Shown here piece after piece: positions 1-7,540 of a DNA stretch of 35,818 nt. The stretch is from Pseudomonadota bacterium (GTDB taxonomy: Bacteria; Bdellovibrionota_C; UBA2361; OMII01). The translations under genes and the position numbers were made by a program. How positions within the stretch are numbered: the first letter of the stretch is position 1; each line of letters opens with the position of its first letter. The notes beneath the pieces were generated by a model, which was given only the letters and a program-made list of their open reading frames with translations, did not search any database and was not told where the DNA came from. The stretch spans positions 1 to 35,818 of the forward strand of contig OMII01000196.1 of assembly GCA_900299055.1 (NCBI GenBank). Reading direction: 5' to 3'.

Positions 1-1
1 A

Positions 2-1240
2 AGAAACCTCCGTCTCAGTAGACTATGGGCCCAACGAGCCGATGAGCTGTCGACAATCGCAGGACCTGGCTCTCTTGCCGCACTTCTTCGCTCTGCACAC
101 TTTGCAATAGAAAGTCTACTCAGCGAGCCGTGCGCTAATCCTTTCAACGAAACCTGTCGAGACCTGCATAAGGTCTACCTCAAATCTACCCAACGAATTG
201 TAAGAGAAGTTGCACGGAATGGCTGGGAATTTCCAGAGCTCGCGCCCAGTCGCTATCGCTTCTCAAATACCGACGCCCAACAACTTCGGAATCTGCGCGA
301 CTGGCGCCTCAGCCTCGACTCATCTACTGCCACACATGAGCTCGACCGACCCGGCCTCGGACTACCTGCCGTAGGGTGTCGCGAGGGATGGAGTGACGAC
401 GCCGGAGCTCTCGCTGGCCTCTCGATCTGTTCGCCAATTACATTCATCATCACCTTCGAGCGGCCGACCAGCGAGGACCGCCTCACCGCGCACCTGTCGG
501 CCGTGAACGCCTATGAGCAGGAGGTCTTCGAGACGCGTTCAACGGCTGTGCCGGTCGCCGCAGCGACAACTGCAGCGCTCGAGACTCTGCTGAAAGGCGC
601 TGACGAAAGTTCCATGAGTGCTCGACTGTGGTGTCTTAGCAAACCAGAGCGAACAACTACCATCGCACTCGGCATTACCAGCTCCCCGACGCTACCCTCT
701 GCATTCTCCCAAGGCTTTAACTTCGTCGCTGCGACGCCTGAGATGCAGTCCGCTTTCACGCCATGTGTTTATAATTCCGATAGTGGCCAGCCGCTCACCA
801 ATGCAACTGAACTTCTCCGTCTGCTCCGAGCTCTTGTTGCCCCGAAACATGGCGCACCGATTGAGCAAGCTCCAATTCGCATTGTTCCCTTCGTCTCAGG
901 CAAAGAAGCCGTTGCCATGGCTCGTAGTATGGCAGCTCGGATCAAGCGCCACACTAACAGAGCCACGCGCGCGCCAAACCAACCCACGACGTTTTCTCTA
1001 CCCGCAATCGGCGTCAATACAGTCAACGCCGATCCTGCGACAGTCCGTGACCTCTCGCGGTATGCAGACGACTTACATACGTCTTTCACCGAAACCTCGG
1101 ATCAAAGCAGCCTTCTCGAGCTACTCCCCGAAATATTGCATCAACACCGCGCAGGGGTAGCAGACGGTCAAGCGCACACCATCCCAACCTCGAACGATTC
1201 GGCTCCCGCAAGCGAGCTCTCTGTATCTCCAGTCATGTAA
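2..1240 (+). CDS. Partial, degenerate alpha/beta-hydrolase-like protein (5' end outside window)
   Basis: The reading frame is open from the first bases of the window, well upstream of the GTG used by the ORF track, so this is the C-terminal ~412 residues of a longer protein. The segment RPGLGLPAVG, followed by a TFIITF strand and later SSPTLPSAF, TPEMQSAF and the SGQPLTNATELLRLLRAL stretch, follows the layout I know from large lipoprotein-like alpha/beta hydrolases (GLGVPLVG; HGLxSSPxxW; DPELRxxY; PTGxPLxxSAxxLR). Where those enzymes carry the nucleophile elbow GHSMGG, this protein reads IVPFVSGKEAVAMARSM, with no GxSxG. The HG of the oxyanion region is also changed (ALGITSSP). If the assignment is right, it is probably a catalytically dead relative. 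The C-terminus is Ser/Pro rich. Family assignment comes from remembered patterns and is moderate to low confidence; that it is coding is likely. Confidence 0.5.
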   Translation, partial: RNLRLSRLWAQRADELSTIAGPGSLAALLRSAHFAIESLLSEPCANPFNETCRDLHKVYLKSTQRIVREVARNGWEFPELAPSRYRFSNTDAQQLRNLRDWRLSLDSSTATHELDRPGLGLPAVGCREGWSDDAGALAGLSICSPITFIITFERPTSEDRLTAHLSAVNAYEQEVFETRSTAVPVAAATTAALETLLKGADESSMSARLWCLSKPERTTTIALGITSSPTLPSAFSQGFNFVAATPEMQSAFTPCVYNSDSGQPLTNATELLRLLRALVAPKHGAPIEQAPIRIVPFVSGKEAVAMARSMAARIKRHTNRATRAPNQPTTFSLPAIGVNTVNADPATVRDLSRYADDLHTSFTETSDQSSLLELLPEILHQHRAGVADGQAHTIPTSNDSAPASELSVSPVM

Positions 1241-1359
1241 TTTCTCTTGGTTTGCGTTCTCGAAATCTGGAGCACTCTTGTCGAACAGGCTCTTCTTTCT
1301 GAGGTTCTCTCAGCGTCACCTTTAGGCTATGTATAGCGTACACCTAATGAGGTCCATCT

Positions 1360-2625
1360 ATGAGTCACGCACATATCGCGCAATTTTCCGCGGAGTCACC
1401 GAACGCATCCTCAGCCACACCTGCAATCGACGCCGTGAAACACCTCACGGATCAGCTGTCCGTAGTTGATCAATCCGTCTGCTTGCAACTAATCACAGCC
1501 TCCAACGCTGGCGTGGCGGCTGCAGCCCTGCGGTCGTTAAGCCCAGAAGCTGCCGGCAACCTTTTTTCCGCCCTGCCTGCAGATGTCCAAGAGAGCATCT
1601 CGCTCGAGCTGCCGCCCGCCGTGCGTAACCAGTGGATGCTCAATCTATCGTTTGCGCCAAACACTGTGGGCAGGCTGATGGAAGCTCCTGTCGGGATATT
1701 CTCCCCGGATACGACCGTCGCCTCTGCGGTTGAGAAGCTCCGCGAACTCATAAAGCGAGACTTCATCACGTACGTATATGTTGTTGACGACGTCAAAGTA
1801 CTGCGCGGGCTAGTAGTGATGCGCGACCTTCTATTCGCCGACCCCGCCACTACGCTCGGAGATGTGATGCTGACCTCGCCATTCACACTATCGCCCGACA
1901 CGCCACTTATGAGCGCCATGAGAGAGGTGCTCGTCAGACACTACCCGGTATACCCAGTTACCTCCGCCAGCGGCGAGCTCCTCGGGCTGGTCCGGGGCTA
2001 TCGACTCTTTCAGGCTCAGGCAATCGAGATTAGCGCTCAAGCTGGAAGCATGGTCGGTGTCGAAAAGGGCGAGCGAATTACAACTCCGCTCTTCACAGCG
2101 TTCAAGTACCGCCACCCATGGCTTCAACTCAATTTGCTCACCGCATTTGTCGCCGGAGCTGTGGTTAACTTCTTTCAGGGCACTATCGACCAAATAGTCG
2201 TACTGGCGGCTTTCCTGCCTGTGCTGGCCGGCCAATCGGGCAACACTGGGTGCCAAGCGCTTGCGGTAACGCTTCGCGGCATGACCCTCGGAGAGCTCGA
2301 AAATACTAAGGTTTCAAGGCTCATCATGAAAGAGGGTCTGCTAGGTCTCTGCAATGGGGTACTCGTTGGACTCTCCGCCGCCACAGGAATGTATTTGCTC
2401 GCGAGTTCAGAACAGCATCCGAGCGCCCTACTACTGAGTGGAATAGTTTTGTTCGCAATGGTGGGAAGCTGCTTTATAAGCGGACTATCTGGCTCACTTG
2501 TCCCTCTCATCCTTCGAAAAGTGGGGGCAGATCCGGCTACCGCGTCTAGCATTTTTCTTACGACCGCAACCGACGTGGCAAGTATGAGCCTCTTGCTCGG
2601 CTTGGCGACCTTGCTAATGCTCTAG
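1360..2625 (+). CDS. mgtE: Magnesium transporter MgtE
   Basis: This is an inner-membrane Mg2+ channel/transporter, 421 residues. The N-terminal ~100 residues are a shortened helical MgtE N domain, including LSPEAAGNLFSALP. Two CBS repeats follow (about 110-225), the usual Mg2+-sensing gate. The C-terminal half is five hydrophobic segments. The first long loop has the signature PVLAGQSGNTGCQALAV, and the last helices carry GADPATASSIFLTT...D, both hallmarks of the pore domain. The ATG is preceded by GAGGT at six bases spacing. It is shorter than many MgtE proteins (~450 residues), mainly at the N domain, but looks intact. It is convergent with the next gene, only ten bases away. Confidence 0.95.
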   Translation: MSHAHIAQFSAESPNASSATPAIDAVKHLTDQLSVVDQSVCLQLITASNAGVAAAALRSLSPEAAGNLFSALPADVQESISLELPPAVRNQWMLNLSFAPNTVGRLMEAPVGIFSPDTTVASAVEKLRELIKRDFITYVYVVDDVKVLRGLVVMRDLLFADPATTLGDVMLTSPFTLSPDTPLMSAMREVLVRHYPVYPVTSASGELLGLVRGYRLFQAQAIEISAQAGSMVGVEKGERITTPLFTAFKYRHPWLQLNLLTAFVAGAVVNFFQGTIDQIVVLAAFLPVLAGQSGNTGCQALAVTLRGMTLGELENTKVSRLIMKEGLLGLCNGVLVGLSAATGMYLLASSEQHPSALLLSGIVLFAMVGSCFISGLSGSLVPLILRKVGADPATASSIFLTTATDVASMSLLLGLATLLML

Positions 2626-2635
2626 CACGTTTAGT

Positions 2636-2956
2636 CTATCGCCCGAACTTCGAGACGACCTCCAACAACGTCCGAAATGAATGTACCTGATCTCCAAATA
2701 CGAGCTCCGTCTTTGCCTGCATCTGCGGCGCTGTCTCCTTCAGATAACGCTCATAACTCTCCATCGACGGTGCCGTGTACTGCACGGCGTACGTTTTCCC
2801 CCCCTGCTCAAAAGCGTGCACACGAACCAGAAGAGCCTTGTTGAAAAACCCTGTCGCAAGCATCTCTGGAATATGAGACGACTCCATCCACTGGAGCCAC
2901 TCCTCGAGAATCTCGTCTGACACATTCACCGTGACGTTGTATACAACTTCGGACAT
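2636..2956 (-). CDS. DUF4286 family protein
   Basis: A small cytoplasmic protein of 106 residues whose whole length fits DUF4286: VYNVTVNV at the start, then EWLQWMESSHIPEMLATGFF, YAVQYTAPSMESYERYL and a closing FRTLLEV. The fold is probably a ferredoxin-like dimeric barrel; the biochemical role is not known. The ORF track begins 12 codons upstream, but the internal ATG before SEVVYN has an AGAGGTG ribosome site and matches where family members start. It lies 20 bases after the doxX stop on the same strand, so the two are probably cotranscribed. Confidence 0.9.
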   Translation of the reverse strand: MSEVVYNVTVNVSDEILEEWLQWMESSHIPEMLATGFFNKALLVRVHAFEQGGKTYAVQYTAPSMESYERYLKETAPQMQAKTELVFGDQVHSFRTLLEVVSKFGR

Positions 2957-2976
2957 ATCCCACCTCTCATCCGCTG

Positions 2977-3462
2977 CTAGCGGGCGCAACAACTACCCGA
3001 GGTCTCCCCTGCGTTTGCTGAGAGCTTACGGTCAACTGAGAAAGCGCCGGCTCCTGAAATCACCAAAGACAAACACGCGCCTATCACCAACAGGTGATAT
3101 TCGAAGCCTTCTCCCTGTTGCACACCAAACCAGTTCATGAAAAATCCATTCTGTCCGTGCGCCATAAGCACCGCTCCAGCCATGACGACAGCTAAGCTTG
3201 CCGCACAAAATCGAGTCATGAGGCCCGCGATCAGCGCGACGGCACCTACCGATTCAGCCATAATTACAAGCAACGCAATCAGCCACGGCAACCCGAGCTT
3301 TGTCGTCAACAGCTCCATCGTCGCATTAAAGCCGAGCCCCCCAAATACACCCAGCGTCTTCTGAAGGCCGTGCGGGAGCATCACCAAACCGACAGTCAAT
3401 CGGGCGACGGTCGCCCCCACATTACAGTTAGTCTTCATCAAGGCAGTGCACGCGCAGACCAT
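2977..3462 (-). CDS. DoxX family membrane protein
   Basis: This integral membrane protein has four hydrophobic segments and the DoxX-type opening ARLTVGLVMLPHGLQKTLG, followed by GLPWLIALLVIMAESVGAVALIAG and MTRFCAASLAVVMAGAVLMAHGQNGFFMNW. These are typical of the DoxX/SURF4-like family, often linked to redox or thiosulfate metabolism, but the exact substrate cannot be read from the sequence. Two starts are possible: the first ATG has an AGGGGG just upstream (4 bases spacing); the second, eight codons in (MKTNCN), has no clear ribosome site. I keep the first. The tail ends SGSCCAR, with two adjacent cysteines. Confidence 0.88.
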   Translation of the reverse strand: MVCACTALMKTNCNVGATVARLTVGLVMLPHGLQKTLGVFGGLGFNATMELLTTKLGLPWLIALLVIMAESVGAVALIAGLMTRFCAASLAVVMAGAVLMAHGQNGFFMNWFGVQQGEGFEYHLLVIGACLSLVISGAGAFSVDRKLSANAGETSGSCCAR

Positions 3463-3631
3463 ATATCCCCCTGTTACGTTTCAGAACCTGGCCAGATAGT
3501 GCCCGATAATACCGTCTTTTGCGACCCCTTAGTTCGTCGTACAGCCAGAGGAGTCCGAACCGCACAAACCGCGCCACTGACCGCCCGGGAGCTTTCCCCA
3601 AAACAGTTTTTTCACTACGATTGCACCTACT

Positions 3632-5344
3632 ATGAAGCAGATATTAATTAACGCCCTCCACGAAGCCTCAAAACTCCCCCTCGAGGTGATCGAGAAGAAC
3701 CTCGTACCGACAAAGGACCTTAAGCACGGGGACCTGGCGTTCCCCTGTTTTCTCCTCGCGAAAGACTGGGGTATGACGCCCCCACAATGCGCACAGCGTC
3801 TGAAAGAATCCATCGCTCTACCGACGGGATTCGAACGAGCCGAGCCCCAGGGTCCTTATCTTAACTTCTTCTTCGACCGGGCGAAGTCGATAGCCACTAT
3901 TTCGAGTCAGGTTCGTTCCGAAGGTGCCGGCTACGGCGGCAGAACACACAAGGGCTCTATCGTTATCGACTATTCGGCGCCTAACATCTCGAAGCCGTTT
4001 CACGTTGGTCATCTCCGAACGACAATCATCGGCTTTTCCCTCTATAACCTTTTCAGGCAGCTCGGATTTACAACGATCGGAGTAAACCACCTCGGTGACT
4101 GGGGAACTCAATTCGGATTCGTATATGCCGGGTGTAAGATTTGGGGACGCCCTGGTGATACCATGAACGAGCTTGTTGGTCGTTACGTCGACGCAAATAT
4201 GCTTCGCAAGGCCCAGGATGAAGGCAAAGAGCTCGACAAACCAAACGTCAACGAAATAGCGAGAGATTATTTTAAGCGCCTTGAGGCAGGCGATCCTGAA
4301 GCGAAGGAATTTTGGCAGTGGAACATGGACGTCTCCCTGGCGTACTACCATAAGACCTACGCACGCATGGGTATTTCTTTCGACTCATGGAACGGCGAGT
4401 CATTCTATTTCAAGTATTTTGATGAGATGACAAAGACGCTCAAAGAGAGTGGCGTTCTTGAGAACTCAAAGGGCGCACTGGGTGTCGACCTTGGCGAACC
4501 TCTCGGCTTCGCTCGACTCTTAACTGAAGATGGAAGAACGCTCTACCTCACTCGCGATGTAATCACAGCCGACTACCGTGAAAAGACATATCACCCAGAG
4601 AGGATTCTATACGTCGTTGGTGCTCCACAAACCCTACACTTCAAACAACTCAAAGGTATTATGGAACGCCTCAACCATCCAACGGCGCCAAAGATTACCC
4701 ACATCCCGTATGGACACGTTCCCGGGATAAGCACTCGCAAGATGAAGAGCGATGCAAGCGATATATCGCTAGATGCGCTTCTAGAAGAGGCGCACGAGCG
4801 AGCAAAAGTCGCCTACGAATCTGAGGTCTCTAAGCGCCCCGAAGGAGTCGACGTCGATGCAGTAGCTGAGGCCGTAGGGCTTGGAGCTATTTATTTTAAC
4901 TACCTTTCACGCACCAACATTAAAGAGTTTCATTTTAGCTGGGATGAAGCTCTTAACTTTAAGGGCGACACTGGCCCGTATCTCATGTATGCAGTCGCGC
5001 GCCTTTTTAGTATGGAAGAGCGTGCTCGCGCCGAAGGAGTCACGGCTTGCGACCACGCGGCAGGCGAACATCTTACAGAACCCGAGGCCTGGGAGATCGC
5101 TACGGCTCTCGCCAAGTATCCATCTGTTCTGGAGCGAACCGCGAGCGACTACGAACCATGCAATATTTGCAACTACGCCTTAGAGCTCGCTAAGGCGATC
5201 TCACGCGGATACGTTAAGCTTCGCGTTAGCGGTGAAACAAACAAAGACGTCGCGCAAGCTCGCCTTACACTTTTCGTCTGCGCCAGAACAGTGCTAGCCA
5301 GTGCTCTACAACTGCTTGGGATCAGACCGCTCGAACGCATGTGA
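3632..5344 (+). CDS. argS: Arginyl-tRNA synthetase
   Basis: Class I aminoacyl-tRNA synthetase charging tRNA-Arg in the cytoplasm, 570 residues, full length. The N-terminal Add-1 domain (about 1-85) includes GDLAFPCFLLAKD. The HIGH motif is HVGH at 124-127 in SAPNISKPFHVGHLRTT. NHLGDWGTQFG follows. The region of the KMSKS loop reads GISTRKMKS, in keeping with the relaxed form of this loop in many bacterial ArgRS. The C-terminal DALR anticodon-binding domain begins near DTGPYLMYAVARL and ends with the usual LLGIRPLERM. No strong Shine-Dalgarno is visible before the ATG. The last 39 bases overlap the convergent Cys-rich gene. Confidence 0.96.
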   Translation: MKQILINALHEASKLPLEVIEKNLVPTKDLKHGDLAFPCFLLAKDWGMTPPQCAQRLKESIALPTGFERAEPQGPYLNFFFDRAKSIATISSQVRSEGAGYGGRTHKGSIVIDYSAPNISKPFHVGHLRTTIIGFSLYNLFRQLGFTTIGVNHLGDWGTQFGFVYAGCKIWGRPGDTMNELVGRYVDANMLRKAQDEGKELDKPNVNEIARDYFKRLEAGDPEAKEFWQWNMDVSLAYYHKTYARMGISFDSWNGESFYFKYFDEMTKTLKESGVLENSKGALGVDLGEPLGFARLLTEDGRTLYLTRDVITADYREKTYHPERILYVVGAPQTLHFKQLKGIMERLNHPTAPKITHIPYGHVPGISTRKMKSDASDISLDALLEEAHERAKVAYESEVSKRPEGVDVDAVAEAVGLGAIYFNYLSRTNIKEFHFSWDEALNFKGDTGPYLMYAVARLFSMEERARAEGVTACDHAAGEHLTEPEAWEIATALAKYPSVLERTASDYEPCNICNYALELAKAISRGYVKLRVSGETNKDVAQARLTLFVCARTVLASALQLLGIRPLERM

Positions 5345-5590
5345 TGGCAGAGCTGGATCAATGCGGTCGCGGGCTGCAAAGATCCCTTCGTCATGGGCAC
5401 AATGCGCACAACAGAAAAATCGTCCCTCGCTTTCGACTCCATGTCCGATAATTCGGCAGGAGCAATGCTCGCACTGAGGAGCAAGCTTCTGAATGGCGCA
5501 CTCAAAGCTGTCAAAAGAATATGTGCGGCCCTCAATCGTAACCTGAAAGCACTTATCATACTCGTTCCTACAAGTGGCACAGATACTCAT
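5306..5590 (-). CDS. Small Cys/His-rich metal-binding protein
   Basis: A 94-residue protein with clustered metal ligands: ICATC near the N-terminus, FDSFECAIQ in the middle, then CEHCSCRIIGHGVE and FFCCAHC. I recognise the pattern (ICAxCxNxYDKxF, FDSFECAIxxLAPxC, FCCAHCA) from short proteins in proteobacteria and actinobacteria that are sometimes labelled prokaryotic metallothionein. Zinc binding is the most likely property; the function is unknown. The start sits four bases after the stop of a short upstream reading frame, suggesting translational coupling to something now broken. Its 3' end overlaps the end of argS by 39 bases on the opposite strand. Confidence 0.78.
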   Translation of the reverse strand: MSICATCRNEYDKCFQVTIEGRTYSFDSFECAIQKLAPQCEHCSCRIIGHGVESEGRFFCCAHCAHDEGIFAARDRIDPALPSHAFERSDPKQL

Positions 5591-5594
5591 ACAC

Positions 5595-5744
5595 TCAATC
5601 CCTCACTGATGGGTGAAGTGTAGACAAGTTCCTCATTGTTTCTATGATATCCAACACAGCTTCCGCGCTACGAGAATCTCCCACATCTGCACTGCTGGGC
5701 TCGCAGAACCTTTTCGCTAGGTTGCCTACCGCGTCACGACCGAC
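5595..5744 (-). pseudogene. Possible C-terminal gene remnant upstream of the Cys-rich gene
   Basis: This ~49-codon open frame runs from just after an in-frame TGA to a TGA four bases before the ATG of the Cys-rich gene. It has no ATG, GTG or TTG near its 5' end, so it does not appear in the ORF track. The translation contains GDSRSAEAVLDIIETMR, which reads like the C-terminal helix of a real protein (it vaguely recalls nucleotide-sugar enzymes). It could be the tail of a decayed gene that once preceded the Cys-rich gene, or a chance frame. Nothing upstream in the other two frames extends it. Confidence 0.25.
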
Positions 5745-5780
5745 TCAGCTCGCCGCTACTAGTTGAATAGAAAGTTACAG

Positions 5781-6033
5781 TATAAGTCACTCTGTTCCTG
5801 CGAGGTTATTTTGGAGGCCCATCAATTGCACTTGTGAGAGCGACGAAGACCACAAAAGTTTTTTTGCAGGGCGCTTAAAAATTTCTTGAAAGTGTGTGCG
5901 CAGAGGCATACGATCAGAATTGCACCACATGGTGCTGATTGCTTGCTAGTCAAAATGGGACACTCGATAGTGCCCCACTTGGTGGCCGCCTGAGGTTCCT
6001 GGACCCCTCCAACCTCAGGCGGTTTTTATTTAT
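5781..6033 (+). ncRNA. Candidate structured non-coding RNA or leader ending in a strong terminator
   Basis: This stretch has no credible ORF, begins at a TATAAG box (no good -35) and ends in a perfect intrinsic terminator about 0.6 kb after argS, so it is probably its own transcript. Inner helices are visible: GCACCA/TGGTGC near 5922-5935, and GGG-CACT/AGTG-CCC around 5957-5975. The 5' segment CCT..GAGGTT.....GGAGG (5797-5817) can pair with CCTCC-AACCTC-AGG (6006-6019), forming a closing helix that uses the same 3' strand as the terminator. That is expected either of an RNA with paired ends (6S-like) or of a terminator/antiterminator switch. I do not recognise a known Rfam family, so the class is unassigned. 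Confidence 0.45.
5986..6033 (+). terminator. Strong rho-independent terminator
   Basis: A perfect 12-bp stem, CCGCCTGAGGTT paired with AACCTCAGGCGG, has a 13-base loop and is followed directly by TTTTTATTTAT. It is the clearest intrinsic terminator in the window. It has no gene immediately upstream, hence the inference of a small RNA or attenuated leader. Confidence 0.9.
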
Positions 6034-6155
6034 AGCCACCTCTACATCTGAACCGGCCGCATAACTTCGGAATAAGCCGAACCAACGTAACAACCTGGTG
6101 ATACTATGCAAATCGCCATCACGTCGTGGTCCGGCCGACCAGTGACGAACATTCT

Positions 6156-6185
6156 TTGACTAGTTATACGGTTAGCACGTAGACT
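6156..6185 (+). promoter_or_regulatory. Putative sigma-70 promoter for the RRM gene
   Basis: TTGACT, an 18-base spacer and TAGACT lie about 135 bases before the RRM start codon. This predicts a leader of roughly 130 bases, of the kind seen on cold-shock and RNA-binding-protein mRNAs. The -10 box matches only four of six consensus positions, so this is a reasonable but unproven call. Confidence 0.4.
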
Positions 6186-6267
6186 GGCCCTCGAGCCTTC
6201 TGCTCTATCGGAATTGCAGGTCCTGTCATCAACAGTCCCCGTTTGACGTTTAGAAGAATGAAGATCA

Positions 6268-6291
6268 CCCCAGACCTTCGGTCCGGGTTTT
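6268..6291 (+). promoter_or_regulatory. Leader hairpin before the RRM gene
   Basis: CCC-A-GACC, a TTC loop and GGTC-C-GGG form a compact hairpin with one mismatch, followed by TTTT. It lies about 30 bases before the AAGGA ribosome site of the RRM gene. It could be a weak attenuator or a temperature-sensitive leader structure; neither can be decided from sequence alone. Confidence 0.4.
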
Positions 6292-6320
6292 GACTGTGTA
6301 TAGTAGATTGATAAGGATCT

Positions 6321-6671
6321 ATGAAGAAACTTTTTATTGGAAATATTGCATACGCTACGTCCGAGGAATCACTTCGCGCGTTCTTCGAGGAGTTCTCTCC
6401 TCGTTCGGTTAAGATCGCAACGGACCGTGATACCGGCCGCTCGCGCGGATTCGGCTTTATCGAGATCGATGACGACGCACAGGCCGAGGCCGCGATAGAG
6501 ACCCGCAACGGACAAACTCTTGATGGAAAGGCGCTGAACGTAAGTGAGGCTCGCCCTCGTGAAGACAGACCTCGCTCAGGTGGTTTCGGTGGCGGCGGAC
6601 GTCGACCAGGTGGAAACGACCGTGGCGGAAGATCGTCGCGTGGCGGTTACTCCGGTGGCGGACGGTACTAA
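6321..6671 (+). CDS. RRM-domain RNA-binding protein, glycine-rich tail
   Basis: A 116-residue single-RRM protein. RNP2 is LFIGNI (4-9) and RNP1 is RGFGFIEI (42-49), with the usual aromatic residues for stacking on RNA bases. Residues ~84-116 are a Gly/Arg-rich tail (GGFGGGGRRPGG and similar). It resembles the cyanobacterial and proteobacterial Rbp proteins, which act as RNA chaperones and are often cold-induced. AAGGA lies seven bases before the ATG. The gene is monocistronic: it has its own terminator, and its upstream region holds a predicted promoter and hairpin. Confidence 0.95.
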   Translation: MKKLFIGNIAYATSEESLRAFFEEFSPRSVKIATDRDTGRSRGFGFIEIDDDAQAEAAIETRNGQTLDGKALNVSEARPREDRPRSGGFGGGGRRPGGNDRGGRSSRGGYSGGGRY

Positions 6672-6693
6672 CTAAACCGTTACGGTATCAAAC

Positions 6694-6752
6694 AACACCC
6701 TCTAGACTCGAGGCGCTGCGTGCAGTCGCCAAAGGTTTAGAGGGTGTTTTTT
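6694..6752 (+). terminator. Rho-independent terminator of the RRM gene
   Basis: AACACCCTCTA pairs perfectly with TAGAGGGTGTT, and the loop holds a second helix (GGCG-CTGC / GCAG-CGCC with one bulged T). A run of T follows the 3' arm. It begins just over 20 bases after the stop codon. Confidence 0.92.
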
Positions 6753-6797
6753 ATTCGATACACTCCCTCTGACGGACGTTGGTAGCAACGAAGGCTG

Positions 6798-7382
6798 CTA
6801 CTCCTTGGCAGCCCGCTGCATCTCGCGCATCGCTTTGGCCAGGTCAGGATTATTCTTAAGAGCATCCAGCGCCGCCTGAGCCTTCGCAACCGATTCGGTT
6901 GCACTAACTATCGGCCCCCCATTTACTGATATATCCCCTGGCTTCATGTCTGCCGGGCAATCGCCTTTGTAAACAGCAACAATTGTCGTCTCGGTCCGTC
7001 CTGAACCAAAGAGTGCTGGCTTCATCTCCGAGACCATTGTGCCTCGATACTCCCGCTCAAAATCCCCAGTGAATGTGCCATCACTCACCATCGACGAACC
7101 TGCGATGGAGCACTCCGTGTGCAATCGATAACCGGCTCCGGTTTTCTCGACTGTATTCACAGGGCACATCCCCTTGGGACCTCCTTGGCTTACAAGGCCG
7201 CGCAATCCCTCCTCCGTAGAAGCATCGACACACTGTCGACTGACTTGCGACCCAGCGCCCCCTCCTACCGAGATAGTGGCCTCCCACAATCCCGCTTTCC
7301 GGGTAGGGAGTGACTCCGCCCACGCAGAGCCTACTAAAACAGTTACGACCACAAGCCCAGACACTAAACTAATCCTAATCAT
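6798..7382 (-). CDS. DUF3617 family exported protein
   Basis: A 194-residue secreted or periplasmic protein. Residues 1-22 form a signal peptide (IRISLVSGLVVVTVLVGSAWA). The mature part begins with the DUF3617 signature KAGLWEATI, followed by a QCVD segment, MCPVNTVEKTGAGYRLHTEC and a FTGDFEREYRGTM strand. Cysteines typical of the family are present, probably as disulfides. The C-terminal ~40 residues are an Ala/Lys-rich helix. The function of the family is unknown. AGAGGG precedes the ATG by three bases. The ATG overlaps the stop of a possible small upstream ORF (ATGA), so the two may be coupled. Confidence 0.88.
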   Translation of the reverse strand: MIRISLVSGLVVVTVLVGSAWAESLPTRKAGLWEATISVGGGAGSQVSRQCVDASTEEGLRGLVSQGGPKGMCPVNTVEKTGAGYRLHTECSIAGSSMVSDGTFTGDFEREYRGTMVSEMKPALFGSGRTETTIVAVYKGDCPADMKPGDISVNGGPIVSATESVAKAQAALDALKNNPDLAKAMREMQRAAKE

Positions 7383-7519
7383 AAACCCTCTGAGAGAGAC
7401 CCGCCTCTGACCCTAGCCATCTCTAGACCTCTCGTAAACGGGCAAACCGACGCCTGTGCAGCCTCAAGCAACGCAACCTGTCGATCTTTCTTGAGCTCGG
7501 CCGTCAAACCCTGTACCAT
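7379..7519 (-). CDS. Possible small ORF coupled to the DUF3617 gene
   Basis: This 46-codon ORF (starting MVQGLTAELKK) ends in TGA, overlapping the ATG of the DUF3617 gene as ATGA, a common coupling arrangement. An AAAGGCGG precedes its ATG. The predicted peptide is helical and charged, with one cysteine. I recognise no family, and it sits in the intergenic space opposite a divergent helicase gene. It may equally be a chance frame. Confidence 0.3.
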   Translation of the reverse strand: MVQGLTAELKKDRQVALLEAAQASVCPFTRGLEMARVRGGSLSEGL

Positions 7520-7540
7520 CCGCCTTTTTTGCTCGCAGGC

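Noticed and set aside
5781-6033. 6S RNA, tmRNA, RNase P RNA or SRP RNA
   Set aside because: None of the conserved core sequences of these RNAs that I know is visible; only the paired-ends shape recalls 6S.
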